DNA from: JBAYFX01 sp041666965
GTDB taxonomy: Bacteria; Patescibacteriota; Microgenomatia; UBA12405
Assembly (NCBI GenBank): GCA_041666965.1
Contig: JBAYFX010000009.1
Coordinates: 1 to 31,390, forward strand
Direction: 5' to 3'
Length of the DNA stretch: 31,390 bases
In this document: in pieces, positions 1 to 8,663 of the stretch
How the letters are laid out: each line of letters starts with the position of its first letter
Position numbering within the stretch: position 1 is the stretch's first letter
The notes under the pieces: model-generated
What the model was told of the DNA's origin: nothing
Databases searched by the model: none
The model's input: the letters and a program-made list of their open reading frames with translations, nothing else
Position numbers and translations under genes: made by a program

Positions 1-740
1 ATGATCTGATTATCGAAATTCCTGTAGGTACGGTAGCTCATTACGATAATGGTACTGAAGTTGAGTTTACTCAAGTTGGCCAGACCTTTCTAGCCGCCAA
101 GGGCGGAAAGGGAGGCCGCGGTAACCATTTCTTTCGCTCGTCTATTAATCAGCAACCCCAGGAAGCAGAAGAGGGTTTCAAAACCGAGCCCAAACGCATT
201 CGCCTCGAGCTTAAGTTAATCGCCCAGGTCGGATTAGTCGGTTTACCCAATGCCGGTAAATCCAGTCTTTTAAACGAGTTAACCTCAGCCCACTCCAAAG
301 TTGCCAGCTATCCTTTTACCACTCTCGAACCCAACTTAGGTGTCTTACCAGGTGGTTACATTATGGCCGATATTCCCGGTATTATTGAAGGCGCTTCTAC
401 TGGCAAAGGTTTAGGTCATAAATTTTTGCGCCACTTAGAACGCACTTCAATTCTGGTCCACTGTATTGCTGCTGATTCTACCAATCCCAAAAAGGACATA
501 GCTGTCATCAATCAGGAACTTGCCGCCCACTCCACTGTTCTATCCCAAAAACCTCAAATTTTAGTTATTACCAAGTCTGATCTGCTAACACCAGCAGAGG
601 TTAAAAAACTAACCGCCAGTCTTAAAGCAGACCTAGCGGTTAGTATTATTGATGAGCTTAGTTTAAAGCTTCTTACTAGTCTTCTTAGTCAAAGGCTTGG
701 TGCCGAAGCTTCTACTGATTCTTTCCCAGTCCGACTTTAA
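1..740 (+). CDS. obg: GTPase Obg/CgtA, 3' part (5' end outside window)
   Basis: Obg is a ribosome-associated GTPase acting in 50S maturation and stress signalling. The frame is open from base 3 to TAA at 738-740. It reads first the end of the glycine-rich Obg fold (GGKGGRGN followed by F and SINQQP), then the G domain: P-loop GLPNAGKSS, switch region YPFTTLEPNLG, G3 DIPGIIEGA and the Obg-typical GLGHKFLRHLERT. The G4 position reads TKSD rather than NKxD. The protein stops soon after the G domain, so the C-terminal OCT domain of many Obg proteins is absent. An internal ATG at 363 is not a true start, because the G1 motif lies upstream of it. The last 78 bases overlap the convergent gene at 663-1127. 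Identification is certain; the N-terminus is missing because of the window edge. Confidence 0.95.
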   Translation, partial: DLIIEIPVGTVAHYDNGTEVEFTQVGQTFLAAKGGKGGRGNHFFRSSINQQPQEAEEGFKTEPKRIRLELKLIAQVGLVGLPNAGKSSLLNELTSAHSKVASYPFTTLEPNLGVLPGGYIMADIPGIIEGASTGKGLGHKFLRHLERTSILVHCIAADSTNPKKDIAVINQELAAHSTVLSQKPQILVITKSDLLTPAEVKKLTASLKADLAVSIIDELSLKLLTSLLSQRLGAEASTDSFPVRL

Positions 741-1127
741 GTACTCCACAATTTTTGCTCCACTGTCTTTACTAATCGCCAGGTCTCCTTTAAATTCGCC
801 TACAGTTTTTTCTACCAGTTTTACATATTTATCTTTATCAATCTTTTCTCCAGCTTTTTTAATTTTTGCTAACTCGACTGCTATTCGGCTTTTAATCTCT
901 TGATATTTAGTATCTGCTTCTTTAGTTACTTTTCCAAAAATTGCTTTGACCCGTTTATTAGTTTCTTTGGTTTCAGTGGTTAACTTCTTGCTCATTTCTA
1001 AAGCTATTTTGCTCAAATCCGATCTGGTCTCTTTACCTGATTTTGGCGCTAATAATAATCCCCCAACCGCTCCAGCAATTGCCCCAATAATTCCTGCCAA
1101 TAAAAAACTACTTTTATTTTTACTCAT
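663..1127 (-). CDS. YtxH-like small membrane-anchored protein
   Basis: A 154-aa protein with one N-terminal membrane helix (about residues 8-28, rich in Gly and Ala: LAGIIGAIAGAVGGLLLAP) followed by the PKSGKETR motif typical of YtxH-domain proteins. The rest is a long charged, probably coiled helical region with a Lys-rich tail. YtxH proteins are stress-associated or of unknown role; no catalytic residues are visible. It is the last gene of the minus-strand cluster that starts at era, with 42 bases between it and the DUF4340 gene, so it may be co-transcribed or have its own weak promoter (TGTAAT 7 bases before the ATG on the minus strand). Its 3' end runs 78 bases into the convergent obg gene. 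Confidence 0.8.
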   Translation of the reverse strand: MSKNKSSFLLAGIIGAIAGAVGGLLLAPKSGKETRSDLSKIALEMSKKLTTETKETNKRVKAIFGKVTKEADTKYQEIKSRIAVELAKIKKAGEKIDKDKYVKLVEKTVGEFKGDLAISKDSGAKIVEYLKSDWERISRSFGTKPLTKKTSKKL

Positions 1128-1169
1128 GTACTTTATTACAAATGTTTAATAGTTAAGTCTATGGTTACT

Positions 1170-1997
1170 TCAAATATCTGTCAACACCAGGAAATTTTCT
1201 TTACTTATACTAAAATAATCTAATCCATCTTTATCTTTAGCCCAAAAAACATCTTTTCGCTTCACAGTCGTTTTTCCTATTTCAATTTCTCTTTTTTCAC
1301 CTTCAGTCTCAATTGTTACTTTACCCCTGGTCTTGGCTAACTTCTCCAAACTTTCATCTTGTCCCAAATATCCCCCAGACTTCAAATTACTGGCACTGTC
1401 TACTAGTGCCTCATTGGCAAACTTCCCCTCTTTGTCTGCCGTCAACTTAGTTACCTTATCCTCACCCATCAAAACCTCCACACTTTTAATCTGATACCTG
1501 GGTAAATTTGTCACCCAGGCTTTTGCCCAGTAATCATCTTGCCACAATTCACGGTTCAAAATTACTTCTTGCTCGTAAACATTTTTACCCATTAATACAT
1601 ATGTCCCCACTCCCTCAGAAGTTAAGTTGCCTACACCAATCTTTTTGTTGCCCGCAGTAATTTCAACAGCACTCTGGCCTATTCCTAACCGGCTAAAATT
1701 ATCTTTATTTTCTGAAACTAAGTTGTTTAAAGTCAACCCTTCCAAAGTTTTTAATAGTTCATTTACCTTCTCCTCATCAGCCGGTTGGCTAGTTCCATTT
1801 CTTAGTACCATCCACCGCCCTTGATTAAAATAGAGTTTCTGTTGAGCAATAGTTATTTCACTCTTTCCAATATTTTCAAAGTATTTTGTAGTTGGGGTTT
1901 CAGTTTTACCCAGACCAAATCTAATCCAACCAAACACTAATCCTAAAACTACCAAGCCAATTCCTGACTTTAAAAGCATGTTGTTATTTAAATTCAT
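1170..1997 (-). CDS. DUF4340 domain-containing membrane-anchored protein
   Basis: A 275-aa protein with one N-terminal membrane segment (about residues 9-28) and a long extracytoplasmic part made of two similar alpha/beta halves. Features such as WMVLRNGTSQPADEEKVNELLKTLE, the phrase FSRLGI and the later DYWAKAWVTNLP are typical of DUF4340 proteins, which usually sit beside GldG-like genes. The start codon overlaps the end of the GldG-like gene by 14 bases, so the two are translationally coupled. The likely role is an accessory of the GldAFG-type ABC complex at the outer face of the cytoplasmic membrane. The substrate is unknown. Family assignment is good, function is inferred from context. 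Confidence 0.82.
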   Translation of the reverse strand: MNLNNNMLLKSGIGLVVLGLVFGWIRFGLGKTETPTTKYFENIGKSEITIAQQKLYFNQGRWMVLRNGTSQPADEEKVNELLKTLEGLTLNNLVSENKDNFSRLGIGQSAVEITAGNKKIGVGNLTSEGVGTYVLMGKNVYEQEVILNRELWQDDYWAKAWVTNLPRYQIKSVEVLMGEDKVTKLTADKEGKFANEALVDSASNLKSGGYLGQDESLEKLAKTRGKVTIETEGEKREIEIGKTTVKRKDVFWAKDKDGLDYFSISKENFLVLTDI

Positions 1998-3453
1998 TGG
2001 ACTTCTTGCGAATCAGCCAAGCCCCTCCGGCACCGGCCATTATTAACAACAATGGTATCCCTAAATTTACTACCCTAAAAATATTTTTAGTCTCTTTATT
2101 CCAATTAGGTAACGGGTGATAGCTAATATTTTTAGTTCTGATTTCAATCATTGAATCATTGGCGGTTACAAAATCTAGCAAATTAAACATGGTTGTTAGT
2201 CCCGCCCGGTTATTTGGTAAAAATGAGTCTTTTAACCAATCTGTATCCCCAATTACTACCATTCTTCCATCCTTAGTTTTAATCGCCCCCAAAGTTTGCT
2301 GGCTCATCTCTGACTCTTGGGGAGGGGTAATCGAAGTCGGAGACAAATTACCGCTGGCGTCCACCGCCCAAGCCTGTTTACTGCTACTAATCAAGCTCTT
2401 GAAATTCTTTTCAATTTTAATCGGGGATGCCCAAAACAAACTCAAATTATCTACGCCGGAAACCGCCGGTATACTTTTATTCATTTGATCCCGGCTAATT
2501 ACCGGCCAATACCAGTATTGGGTTAACAAGTTACCCTCAGCTGTCCTGATTGATGCCGCGTTACTTTGCATATCAGCGACCAGTTTTGGTAAAACTTCGG
2601 CACCCTGTGTTTTTATCCAATCATTAAATGGTCCCCAAGAATTTGGAGTAGAACCGGCGTTATTATCGGCTGCCAGTTGGTCTACCATCAGCAAGAGGGG
2701 TTTACCGCTCTTTTGCCACTTCTCAATTAGTGCCACACTGCTTGAACCGACACTTCCCCGACCCAAAATAATCACCCACGCCAAATCATTTTCATTTGGT
2801 CCGGTTTTACCCTCAAGGTCAACTTCGTCAATCTGAGGAAATACTCTACCCAATACGGTTCTCAAAATCATAAAACCGTCCCCCTCCGCCCCTTGCTCGC
2901 CCTTCACCGATAAAGCGATGTTACCCTTTTTTGGCTCAACTAAGTTACTGATTGTGCCCAATACCGCATATTCCAAATTTTCTACGTTACCCACCACCGG
3001 AATTACCTCTTTTTGATCAGTGTACTTAACCACCATCCCCAAATACCCCTCCGATATTTCAAATTTATCGTTGTTAACTTGGTTAAATTGAATTGGGTTG
3101 ACTCCGGCTTTTTGTGCTTCTTGTTTTAGCAAGTCATTTGAACTGGGGTCAAAATACTTAATTGTTAACTTACCCGGATTAATTCGGCCTATTTCATCCA
3201 AAATCAATCTTAAATCCGTTGCTGCCAGTTTGTACTGAGACGGTAGATTTGACGATAAATACACCTCAATTCCCACTCTGTCCGGTAACTTTCTAATAAT
3301 CCTAATTGATGCGTCTGAGAGTGTGTAAATTTTATCCTTGGTTAAGTCAAATTTAATTATTGGCAAAAAACCAAACAAAAGATTACTCAAAATCAATATT
3401 CCCAGTAAATTCACTCCGGTAAACCAGTTAACCAGGTTCTTGTTAATTCTCAT
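1984..3453 (-). CDS. GldG-like ABC transporter auxiliary protein
   Basis: A 489-aa protein. An N-terminal membrane helix (about 12-34) is followed by the hallmark FDLTKDKIYTLSDAS, as in GldG-type proteins (DUF4350/ABC-type uncharacterised domain). A large external region follows, with segments such as VIPVVGNVENLEYAVLGTI and VVIGDTDWL, and a C-terminal membrane helix (about 460-482) with a basic tail. In Bacteroidetes GldG works with GldA and GldF. Here it starts 4 bases inside the permease gene (ATGA overlap at 3450-3453) and overlaps the DUF4340 gene downstream, forming one module. No gliding genes are visible, so a general role in envelope export or remodelling is more likely than motility; that is inference. 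Confidence 0.85.
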   Translation of the reverse strand: MRINKNLVNWFTGVNLLGILILSNLLFGFLPIIKFDLTKDKIYTLSDASIRIIRKLPDRVGIEVYLSSNLPSQYKLAATDLRLILDEIGRINPGKLTIKYFDPSSNDLLKQEAQKAGVNPIQFNQVNNDKFEISEGYLGMVVKYTDQKEVIPVVGNVENLEYAVLGTISNLVEPKKGNIALSVKGEQGAEGDGFMILRTVLGRVFPQIDEVDLEGKTGPNENDLAWVIILGRGSVGSSSVALIEKWQKSGKPLLLMVDQLAADNNAGSTPNSWGPFNDWIKTQGAEVLPKLVADMQSNAASIRTAEGNLLTQYWYWPVISRDQMNKSIPAVSGVDNLSLFWASPIKIEKNFKSLISSSKQAWAVDASGNLSPTSITPPQESEMSQQTLGAIKTKDGRMVVIGDTDWLKDSFLPNNRAGLTTMFNLLDFVTANDSMIEIRTKNISYHPLPNWNKETKNIFRVVNLGIPLLLIMAGAGGAWLIRKKSNEFK

Positions 3454-4163
3454 CTGTTTCTCCCCCTAATAATCAATGTAGCTGCTATTAGGCAACCTAC
3501 TAAAAAAGTCACCAAAAACCATAAATTACCCAGCTCTATTAGTCCCGATCCTAGTCGTTGGGTTCTCCAACTTAAGCTTAGTTGGGTGAAAAAATTTTGT
3601 AAATTGGGGTCAAGCCGTGAGGTTAATGATCCGTTTCCGAGCAGACTGTTAACCAATAAAAATATCAAACTTCCTGCCAAGGCTACCATTGGCTGGCTGC
3701 TTAAACTGCTGGCTACCAAGGTTACTCCCAAAAAGCACCATGAAAGTAGTACCAGCATCAAAAAATTGCTAAACAACAATCCAATTTCAGAAAACCCTAA
3801 AATTACCATACTGGCCATAATCGGTACAATTAGTCCCAAGCTGATTATCAAATAGATTCCATACCCCAAAAACTTACCCGTCACTACCTGCCACTCGGTA
3901 ATTGGCCAAGTCATGAGGTTTTCCCAGGTCCCATTCTTTTTTTCCTCGGCAATTATGCCCATGGCCACAGCTGGTACAAACAAGGTTAACAAGTAAGACA
4001 TAGTCGAAACAAGCGGGCCAACATCAGCCTGTCCTAGCAAAAATAAATCGTTACTAAATAGCCAAATAGCCAATCCGGCCATAAGTCCGCTAAAAATATA
4101 ACCGCTGGGGGAGTAGAGTAATCCCCGTAATTCTTTTTTAGCCAAAGTTATTATTGGTGTCAT
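3450..4163 (-). CDS. ABC-2 type permease, GldF-like
   Basis: A 237-aa integral membrane protein with about six hydrophobic segments. The start (KKELRGLLYSPSGYIF) and the cytoplasmic loop EEKKNGTWENLMTWPITEWQVVTGKFLG are typical of the ABC-2 permeases that pair with GldA and GldG. It overlaps the ATPase gene upstream (4160-4163) and the GldG-like gene downstream (3450-3453) by 4 bases each, so the three subunits are translated as a coupled set. It would form the membrane channel of the complex. The substrate is unknown. Confidence 0.85.
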   Translation of the reverse strand: MTPIITLAKKELRGLLYSPSGYIFSGLMAGLAIWLFSNDLFLLGQADVGPLVSTMSYLLTLFVPAVAMGIIAEEKKNGTWENLMTWPITEWQVVTGKFLGYGIYLIISLGLIVPIMASMVILGFSEIGLLFSNFLMLVLLSWCFLGVTLVASSLSSQPMVALAGSLIFLLVNSLLGNGSLTSRLDPNLQNFFTQLSLSWRTQRLGSGLIELGNLWFLVTFLVGCLIAATLIIRGRNR

Positions 4164-4855
4164 TTGGAAGTTAAATCAACAAACCTTCTCTCTAGGTTTT
4201 TAACGTCGCGGGTTAGGGCGTCCATCACAATTTTTCCCTGGCTAATAATCAGTAATCTCCGGCAGACTTGTTTTGCCTCCGGTAAAATGTGGGTCGATAA
4301 AACTATTCCTCTGTTTTTAGCCAGTATTTCAATTAATTTTCTTATTTCCACTATTTGATTGGGGTCCAGGCCGCTGGTTGGTTCGTCCAAAATCAACAAT
4401 TTAGGTGCGCCAATTATTGCCCCGGCTAGTCCAACTCTTTGCTTGAAACCTCGGGACATTGTTTCTATCTTTTGGCCCAAGACTTGGCCCAAACCACACT
4501 CGCCAGCTACTTTCCTTACTTCAGCTTTAGTATTTTTAACCTTTTTTATTTCCGCCGTCATTACTAAATATTCCCCAACGGTTAAATTAGAGTAGAGTGG
4601 ATTGTTTTCCGGTAAATAACCAATGTTAATCTTGTAATCGGTAGCCCTTGCGTCCACTTTCACCTTATTTAACCGAATTTCACCCTCGCTTGGATTCAAA
4701 TAACCGGTAATCATCCGCATCAGCGTTGTTTTTCCCGCCCCGTTTGGTCCCAAAAGCCCAACCACCCCCTTAAGTTCAATCTTCAGGTTTACCTGGTCGA
4801 CTGCCGTTTTAGTTCCAAAAACTTTTGTTAATCCAATTAATTCTAATTCCATCAT
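4160..4855 (-). CDS. ABC transporter ATPase subunit, GldA-like
   Basis: A 231-aa nucleotide-binding subunit. It has Walker A GPNGAGKTT (about residue 36), the Q-loop region IGYLPENNPLY, the signature MSRGFKQRVGLA (a degenerate form of LSGGQ, usual in GldA/CcmA-like proteins), Walker B LLILDEPTSGLDP and the switch histidine in STHILPEA. It energises the GldF-like permease encoded next and is coupled to it by a 4-base overlap. It lies 3 bases after the stop codon of era, so it belongs to the same operon. The family is clear; the transported material is not. Confidence 0.9.
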   Translation of the reverse strand: MMELELIGLTKVFGTKTAVDQVNLKIELKGVVGLLGPNGAGKTTLMRMITGYLNPSEGEIRLNKVKVDARATDYKINIGYLPENNPLYSNLTVGEYLVMTAEIKKVKNTKAEVRKVAGECGLGQVLGQKIETMSRGFKQRVGLAGAIIGAPKLLILDEPTSGLDPNQIVEIRKLIEILAKNRGIVLSTHILPEAKQVCRRLLIISQGKIVMDALTRDVKNLERRFVDLTSK

Positions 4856-4858
4856 AAT

Positions 4859-5752
4859 TTATATATCAAAAATTTCTCTTTCTTGCCAATGTCGGTCAAC
4901 CGATACCGTCAAGTCTAAAAATATTTTTCTGCCGGTGGCAATTTCTAACTCTTTTCTGGCTGTGGCCCCTATCTCTTTAATTTTTTTGCCACCTTTACCA
5001 ATAATCATCTTTTTATATCTCTCGTTATTTGTCAGTAGTTGGGCCTTAATTACTACGATTTTATTTTTGTCCACGATGCTTTCCACCTCAACAGTGGTTG
5101 TATAAGGCAGCTCTTCTCTTAAACCCAAGTAACTTTTTTCCCGAATTATTTCGGCTACAAACTCCTTGGCGGTATCTCCTGGTGACTGGAGTTTGCTCCA
5201 ATCATGATCTTCAATTTCACTCGTGTCCACCTCAGGTAACATGTCCCAAACCTTCTTAATCAGTGGTTTTACCCCCAGTCCGGTTAAGGCCGACCCCGTC
5301 ATAACCTCAAATTCTTCTCCCAAAAAGTCATATTCTTGCTTGTGTTTTACTGTTTTGTCACCCTTGTCAATTTTATTGAAAAACAAAATTACTTTATGTT
5401 TTTGTTTTCGTAGCATACCGGTTATTTTATTATCTTCATCATTTTTCTCCCTCGATATGTCATAAATTCCCACAATCACATCCACCCCCTTTAGGGCTGC
5501 TCCCGGCATTTGGTTAATTTTCTTGCCTAAAGTATCATCGATTTTACCAATTAGCCCCGGTGTGTCTACCAGTACCATTATGTTGCCTTCCTCGTCTTTA
5601 AGCCAGTAGTCACGGTTCTTTCTTGTAGTTTGGGGTAGGGGAGAAGTAATAGCACCTTTTTGTCCAAGCAGTGTATTAATCAGTGTCGACTTGCCAGTAT
5701 TTGGCCGCCCCAGCAATGCTACCCGCCCAAATTTAATTTTATTGTTTTCCAT
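4859..5752 (-). CDS. era: GTPase Era
   Basis: Era is a GTPase that binds the 3' end of 16S rRNA and assists 30S subunit assembly. The 297-aa protein has the complete set: G1 GRPNTGKST (about residues 16-24), G3 DTPG, G4 NKID, G5 SAL, and the C-terminal KH domain with GKGGKKIKEIGATARKELE. The length is normal. It is the first gene of the minus-strand operon and faces lon across about 96 bases. On the minus strand TAAAAT lies about 8 bases before its ATG, so its transcript would have almost no leader. Confidence in identity is high. Confidence 0.96.
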   Translation of the reverse strand: MENNKIKFGRVALLGRPNTGKSTLINTLLGQKGAITSPLPQTTRKNRDYWLKDEEGNIMVLVDTPGLIGKIDDTLGKKINQMPGAALKGVDVIVGIYDISREKNDEDNKITGMLRKQKHKVILFFNKIDKGDKTVKHKQEYDFLGEEFEVMTGSALTGLGVKPLIKKVWDMLPEVDTSEIEDHDWSKLQSPGDTAKEFVAEIIREKSYLGLREELPYTTTVEVESIVDKNKIVVIKAQLLTNNERYKKMIIGKGGKKIKEIGATARKELEIATGRKIFLDLTVSVDRHWQEREIFDI

Positions 5753-5813
5753 AATATGATATTTTAGTCTATAAATTATAAAAGCTTCATTTCAGTTTTC
5801 TTTCATTTTCCAA

Positions 5814-5848
5814 TTGACACTTAGCAAACGGAATGCTAGACTGCTAAC
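5814..5848 (+). promoter_or_regulatory. lon promoter, leaderless
   Basis: A TTGACA -35 (5814-5819), a 17-bp spacer ending in TGC (extended -10), and TAGACT as -10 (5837-5842). The ATG of lon begins 7 bases after the -10 box, which is where transcription should start, so the mRNA should have no 5' leader and no Shine-Dalgarno site. None is visible. Confidence 0.7.
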
Positions 5849-8332
5849 ATGCCTCAAGATAAACCTCCTCAAACCCCCTCCCAAGAAGTCAAATCCGAGG
5901 ACGTTAAATCCGATTCTACAATAATTGAACCAATAAAAAAGGTTTTACCCTTAATACCCTTAAGAAATGTGGTTCTGTTCCCCTCGGTGGAGACCTCACT
6001 TTTTTTTGGTCGTAAAGAGTCGACCAATTCCTTACTTCACGCCTATGATCATACCAATCGTTTAGTAATTATTACTGCCCAAAAGCAGTTTAAAGTTGAA
6101 AAACCACTTTTAAATGATATTTATCCTGTCGGAGTTTTGGCCAAAATTCAGCACATCCTTCAAACTGATGGTAATTTACACGCCATTGTTCGGGGTATTG
6201 CCCGGGTAAATATAAAATCCCTTGTTCAAACCGAACCATTTTTATTAGCCGAGTTTGCCGACCTTCCCACCATTACCGAACCCGAATCCGATATTCAGCA
6301 AGCCTCCGAAGCTCTACTTAGTCAGCTTAAAAAAGCTTTTGCCTCCGGCCGTCAGTTTGATTTGCCGGCCATGATGCAGCTGTCCACTGGGGTCTCGAGT
6401 TCCGAGCTAGCCGATCAAGTCGCTTTTGCCGTTGAGGCTAAACTTTCCGAAAAGCAGGAACTTTTAGAAACACTTCTCGTAAGTCAGCGTCTTAAAGGTG
6501 CCACCGAAATGTTACTTCGCGAAATGAAAGTTGCCGAATTAGAACGTTCCATTGAAGAAAAAACTCAGGAAAAGTTTAACAAGCACATGAAACGCAACGT
6601 CTTGGAAGAACGCAAACATCAAATTGAAAAAGAACTCCGCAAACTTGGTTCTGACCAGTCCGATGACGAAAATTCCGATCTATCTAAAAAAATTAAAAAT
6701 AAAACCATTCCGCTAGTCATTCGCAAAAAACTAGCCAAAGAGTTAGCCCGTTTAGAAGAAATGGGCTCCATGGCCCCGGAAGCCAGTTACATTCGCACTT
6801 ATTTGGAAAATGTTGCCGACTTACCCTGGGGTAAATACTCCAAAAACAACATCAGTCTCGATCATGCAAAAAGCACCCTTGAAGCCGATCATTTCGGCCT
6901 TAAAGATGTTAAAGACCGGATATTAGAATATTTATCTGTCTTAAAACTTTTACAAAAAAGTAAAACTGCTGCTGATTACCGAGGTGCCAACATCCTCTGT
7001 TTTATTGGCCCCCCCGGAGTCGGTAAAACTTCTTTGGGTAAGTCCATTGCCCGGGCTATGGGACGCCAGTTTGTTCGAGCCTCCCTGGGTGGAATTAGGG
7101 ACGAAGCCGAAATTCGAGGTCACCGCCGCACTTATGTTGGGGCTATGCCCGGACGTATTGCCAAAGGTATCAAAGACGCTGGCTCATTTGACCCGGTGTT
7201 CATGCTGGATGAGGTTGACAAAATTGGAGCCGATTTCCGAGGTGACCCCAGCTCAGCACTTCTAGAAGCCCTCGATCCCGAACAAAATCGTGAATTTGGT
7301 GATCATTATCTGGATTTCCCTCTCGATATTTCCCGGGTTTTCTTTATTCTTACCGGAAACGATATTTCCACTATTCCCTATGCCCTTCGTGACCGCCTAG
7401 AAATTATTAATTTTGCCGGCTACACTCTTGAGGAAAAACAGGATATCGCCAAACGGTTTTTAATCCAAAAACAGCTAAAAGCCAATGGCCTGGACCCAAA
7501 AAATATTGTACCTTTAACTGCTTCAACCCTTGAGTATATTATCGATAAATATACCCGTGAGGCGGGTGTCCGTTCTCTTGAGCGCACTATTGCTTCGTTA
7601 TTTAGAAAGGTCGCCCGTAAAATTGTCAGCGGTAAAGTTAAAAAGGTAGATTTAAACGACCAAAAAATAATCCGTAAGTATCTAGGTCCGGAAAGGTTTA
7701 CCTCTCAGCTAAAAAACAAAAAAGATCAAATTGGTGTTTCAACCGGTCTGGCCTACACCTCAGTTGGTGGCGATATTTTGTTTATTGAAGTCAACATCAT
7801 GCCCGGTCGGGGTAACTTAATTCTTACCGGTAAGCTCGGGTCAGTCATGAAAGAGTCTTGCCAGGCGGCAGTTTCCTATGTCCGCTCCCAGTCCAAACAG
7901 TGGGGGATTAAACAAGATTTTCATAAAATTGATATTCATATCCACGTTCCTGAAGGTGCTACTCCCAAAGACGGGCCCAGTGCCGGTGGTGCCATCACTA
8001 CCGCCCTTGTTTCAGCGCTTACCAATAAGCCCATTCCCTCAACTGTAGGCATGACCGGAGAAATCACTCTGAGGGGTAACATCCTGGAAATAGGTGGTTT
8101 AAAGGAGAAGACATTGGCTGGTCGTCGGGCTGGTTTAACTACCATCTTTATTCCAAAAGATAACGCCAAAAATTTAATCGATGTCCCCGCCGAAGTAAAG
8201 AGAGATATTAATTTCATTCCCGTAACCCACTACGACCAAATTTACAAAAAGCTCTTTGGAGCGGTTGTAACTGTTGCTGATTCTAAGGTCAGCCATGTCA
8301 CACCTCATAACACCGCCCCCGCCACCGCCTAG
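5849..8332 (+). CDS. lon: ATP-dependent Lon protease (LonA type)
   Basis: Lon degrades misfolded and regulatory proteins in the cytoplasm using ATP. The 827-aa protein has the LonA order: an N-terminal substrate-binding domain (IPLIPLRNVVLFPSVETSLF, about 35-240), a coiled helical linker with charged repeats (about 230-320), the AAA+ module with Walker A GPPGVGKT at 387-394 and Walker B FMLDEVDKI, and the C-terminal protease domain. The catalytic serine is S711 in DGPSAGGA and the lysine is K754 in GGLKEK; their 43-residue spacing matches the classical Ser-Lys dyad. It has an extra N-terminal, Pro- and Lys-rich stretch of about 35 residues. It is transcribed alone from the promoter at 5814-5848. 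Confidence 0.97.
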   Translation: MPQDKPPQTPSQEVKSEDVKSDSTIIEPIKKVLPLIPLRNVVLFPSVETSLFFGRKESTNSLLHAYDHTNRLVIITAQKQFKVEKPLLNDIYPVGVLAKIQHILQTDGNLHAIVRGIARVNIKSLVQTEPFLLAEFADLPTITEPESDIQQASEALLSQLKKAFASGRQFDLPAMMQLSTGVSSSELADQVAFAVEAKLSEKQELLETLLVSQRLKGATEMLLREMKVAELERSIEEKTQEKFNKHMKRNVLEERKHQIEKELRKLGSDQSDDENSDLSKKIKNKTIPLVIRKKLAKELARLEEMGSMAPEASYIRTYLENVADLPWGKYSKNNISLDHAKSTLEADHFGLKDVKDRILEYLSVLKLLQKSKTAADYRGANILCFIGPPGVGKTSLGKSIARAMGRQFVRASLGGIRDEAEIRGHRRTYVGAMPGRIAKGIKDAGSFDPVFMLDEVDKIGADFRGDPSSALLEALDPEQNREFGDHYLDFPLDISRVFFILTGNDISTIPYALRDRLEIINFAGYTLEEKQDIAKRFLIQKQLKANGLDPKNIVPLTASTLEYIIDKYTREAGVRSLERTIASLFRKVARKIVSGKVKKVDLNDQKIIRKYLGPERFTSQLKNKKDQIGVSTGLAYTSVGGDILFIEVNIMPGRGNLILTGKLGSVMKESCQAAVSYVRSQSKQWGIKQDFHKIDIHIHVPEGATPKDGPSAGGAITTALVSALTNKPIPSTVGMTGEITLRGNILEIGGLKEKTLAGRRAGLTTIFIPKDNAKNLIDVPAEVKRDINFIPVTHYDQIYKKLFGAVVTVADSKVSHVTPHNTAPATA

Positions 8333-8653
8333 TATCCTATAACTTGTAATATATACACATTAGATATATAATATAGGCTAATCTTTTGCCATCCATAAAC
8401 ACTGCGTTTTGCCGATGGTAAAGGAGGTTCTTTTACATCGACCGTTTGGAAATATTATATTTAGGGAGGGCTCTCTAAAGTTCACTAGTTTGCTACCCTG
8501 CTATTCTTTGTCATTCTGAACAAAGTGAAGAATCTCATTTTCTACTATTATTCGTGAAGCAGCGAAGAATCGGGGTTACCTAATTTTGTTATATAGTGAA
8601 TTTTACTGAGCCCTTCCGACATTTGTTGGATGGTACATCGGCCTGCTCGGCCT
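8333..8653. other. Intergenic spacer between lon and the GC-rich secreted gene
   Basis: About 320 bases with no convincing gene. The first 60 bases are very AT-rich (many TATA runs). An imperfect hairpin lies at 8413-8440: CGATG-g-TAAA pairs with TTTACATCG around a loop containing GGAGG. A repeat-like block follows at 8509-8571. No U-tract terminator for lon is evident. Confidence 0.5.
8509..8571. repeat. REP-like dispersed repeat, two degenerate copies
   Basis: The block starts TGTCATTCTGAACAAAGTG and runs into AAGAATCT (8509-8535). A second, related unit, GTGAAGCAGCGAAGAATC, ends at 8571. Both share the form GTGAAGnAnnGAAGAATC or GTGAAGAATC. This closely resembles the CATTCTGAGCGAAGCGAAGAATC type of intergenic repeat seen in many environmental bacteria. 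The assignment is from memory of that motif; only these copies lie in the window. Confidence 0.45.
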
Positions 8654-8663
8654 GGAGGTGCGC

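Noticed and set aside
8413..8440. Riboswitch or small RNA at the hairpin with GGAGG in its loop
   Set aside because: The stem is short with a bulge, no known riboswitch motif is seen, and no start codon follows at a suitable distance.
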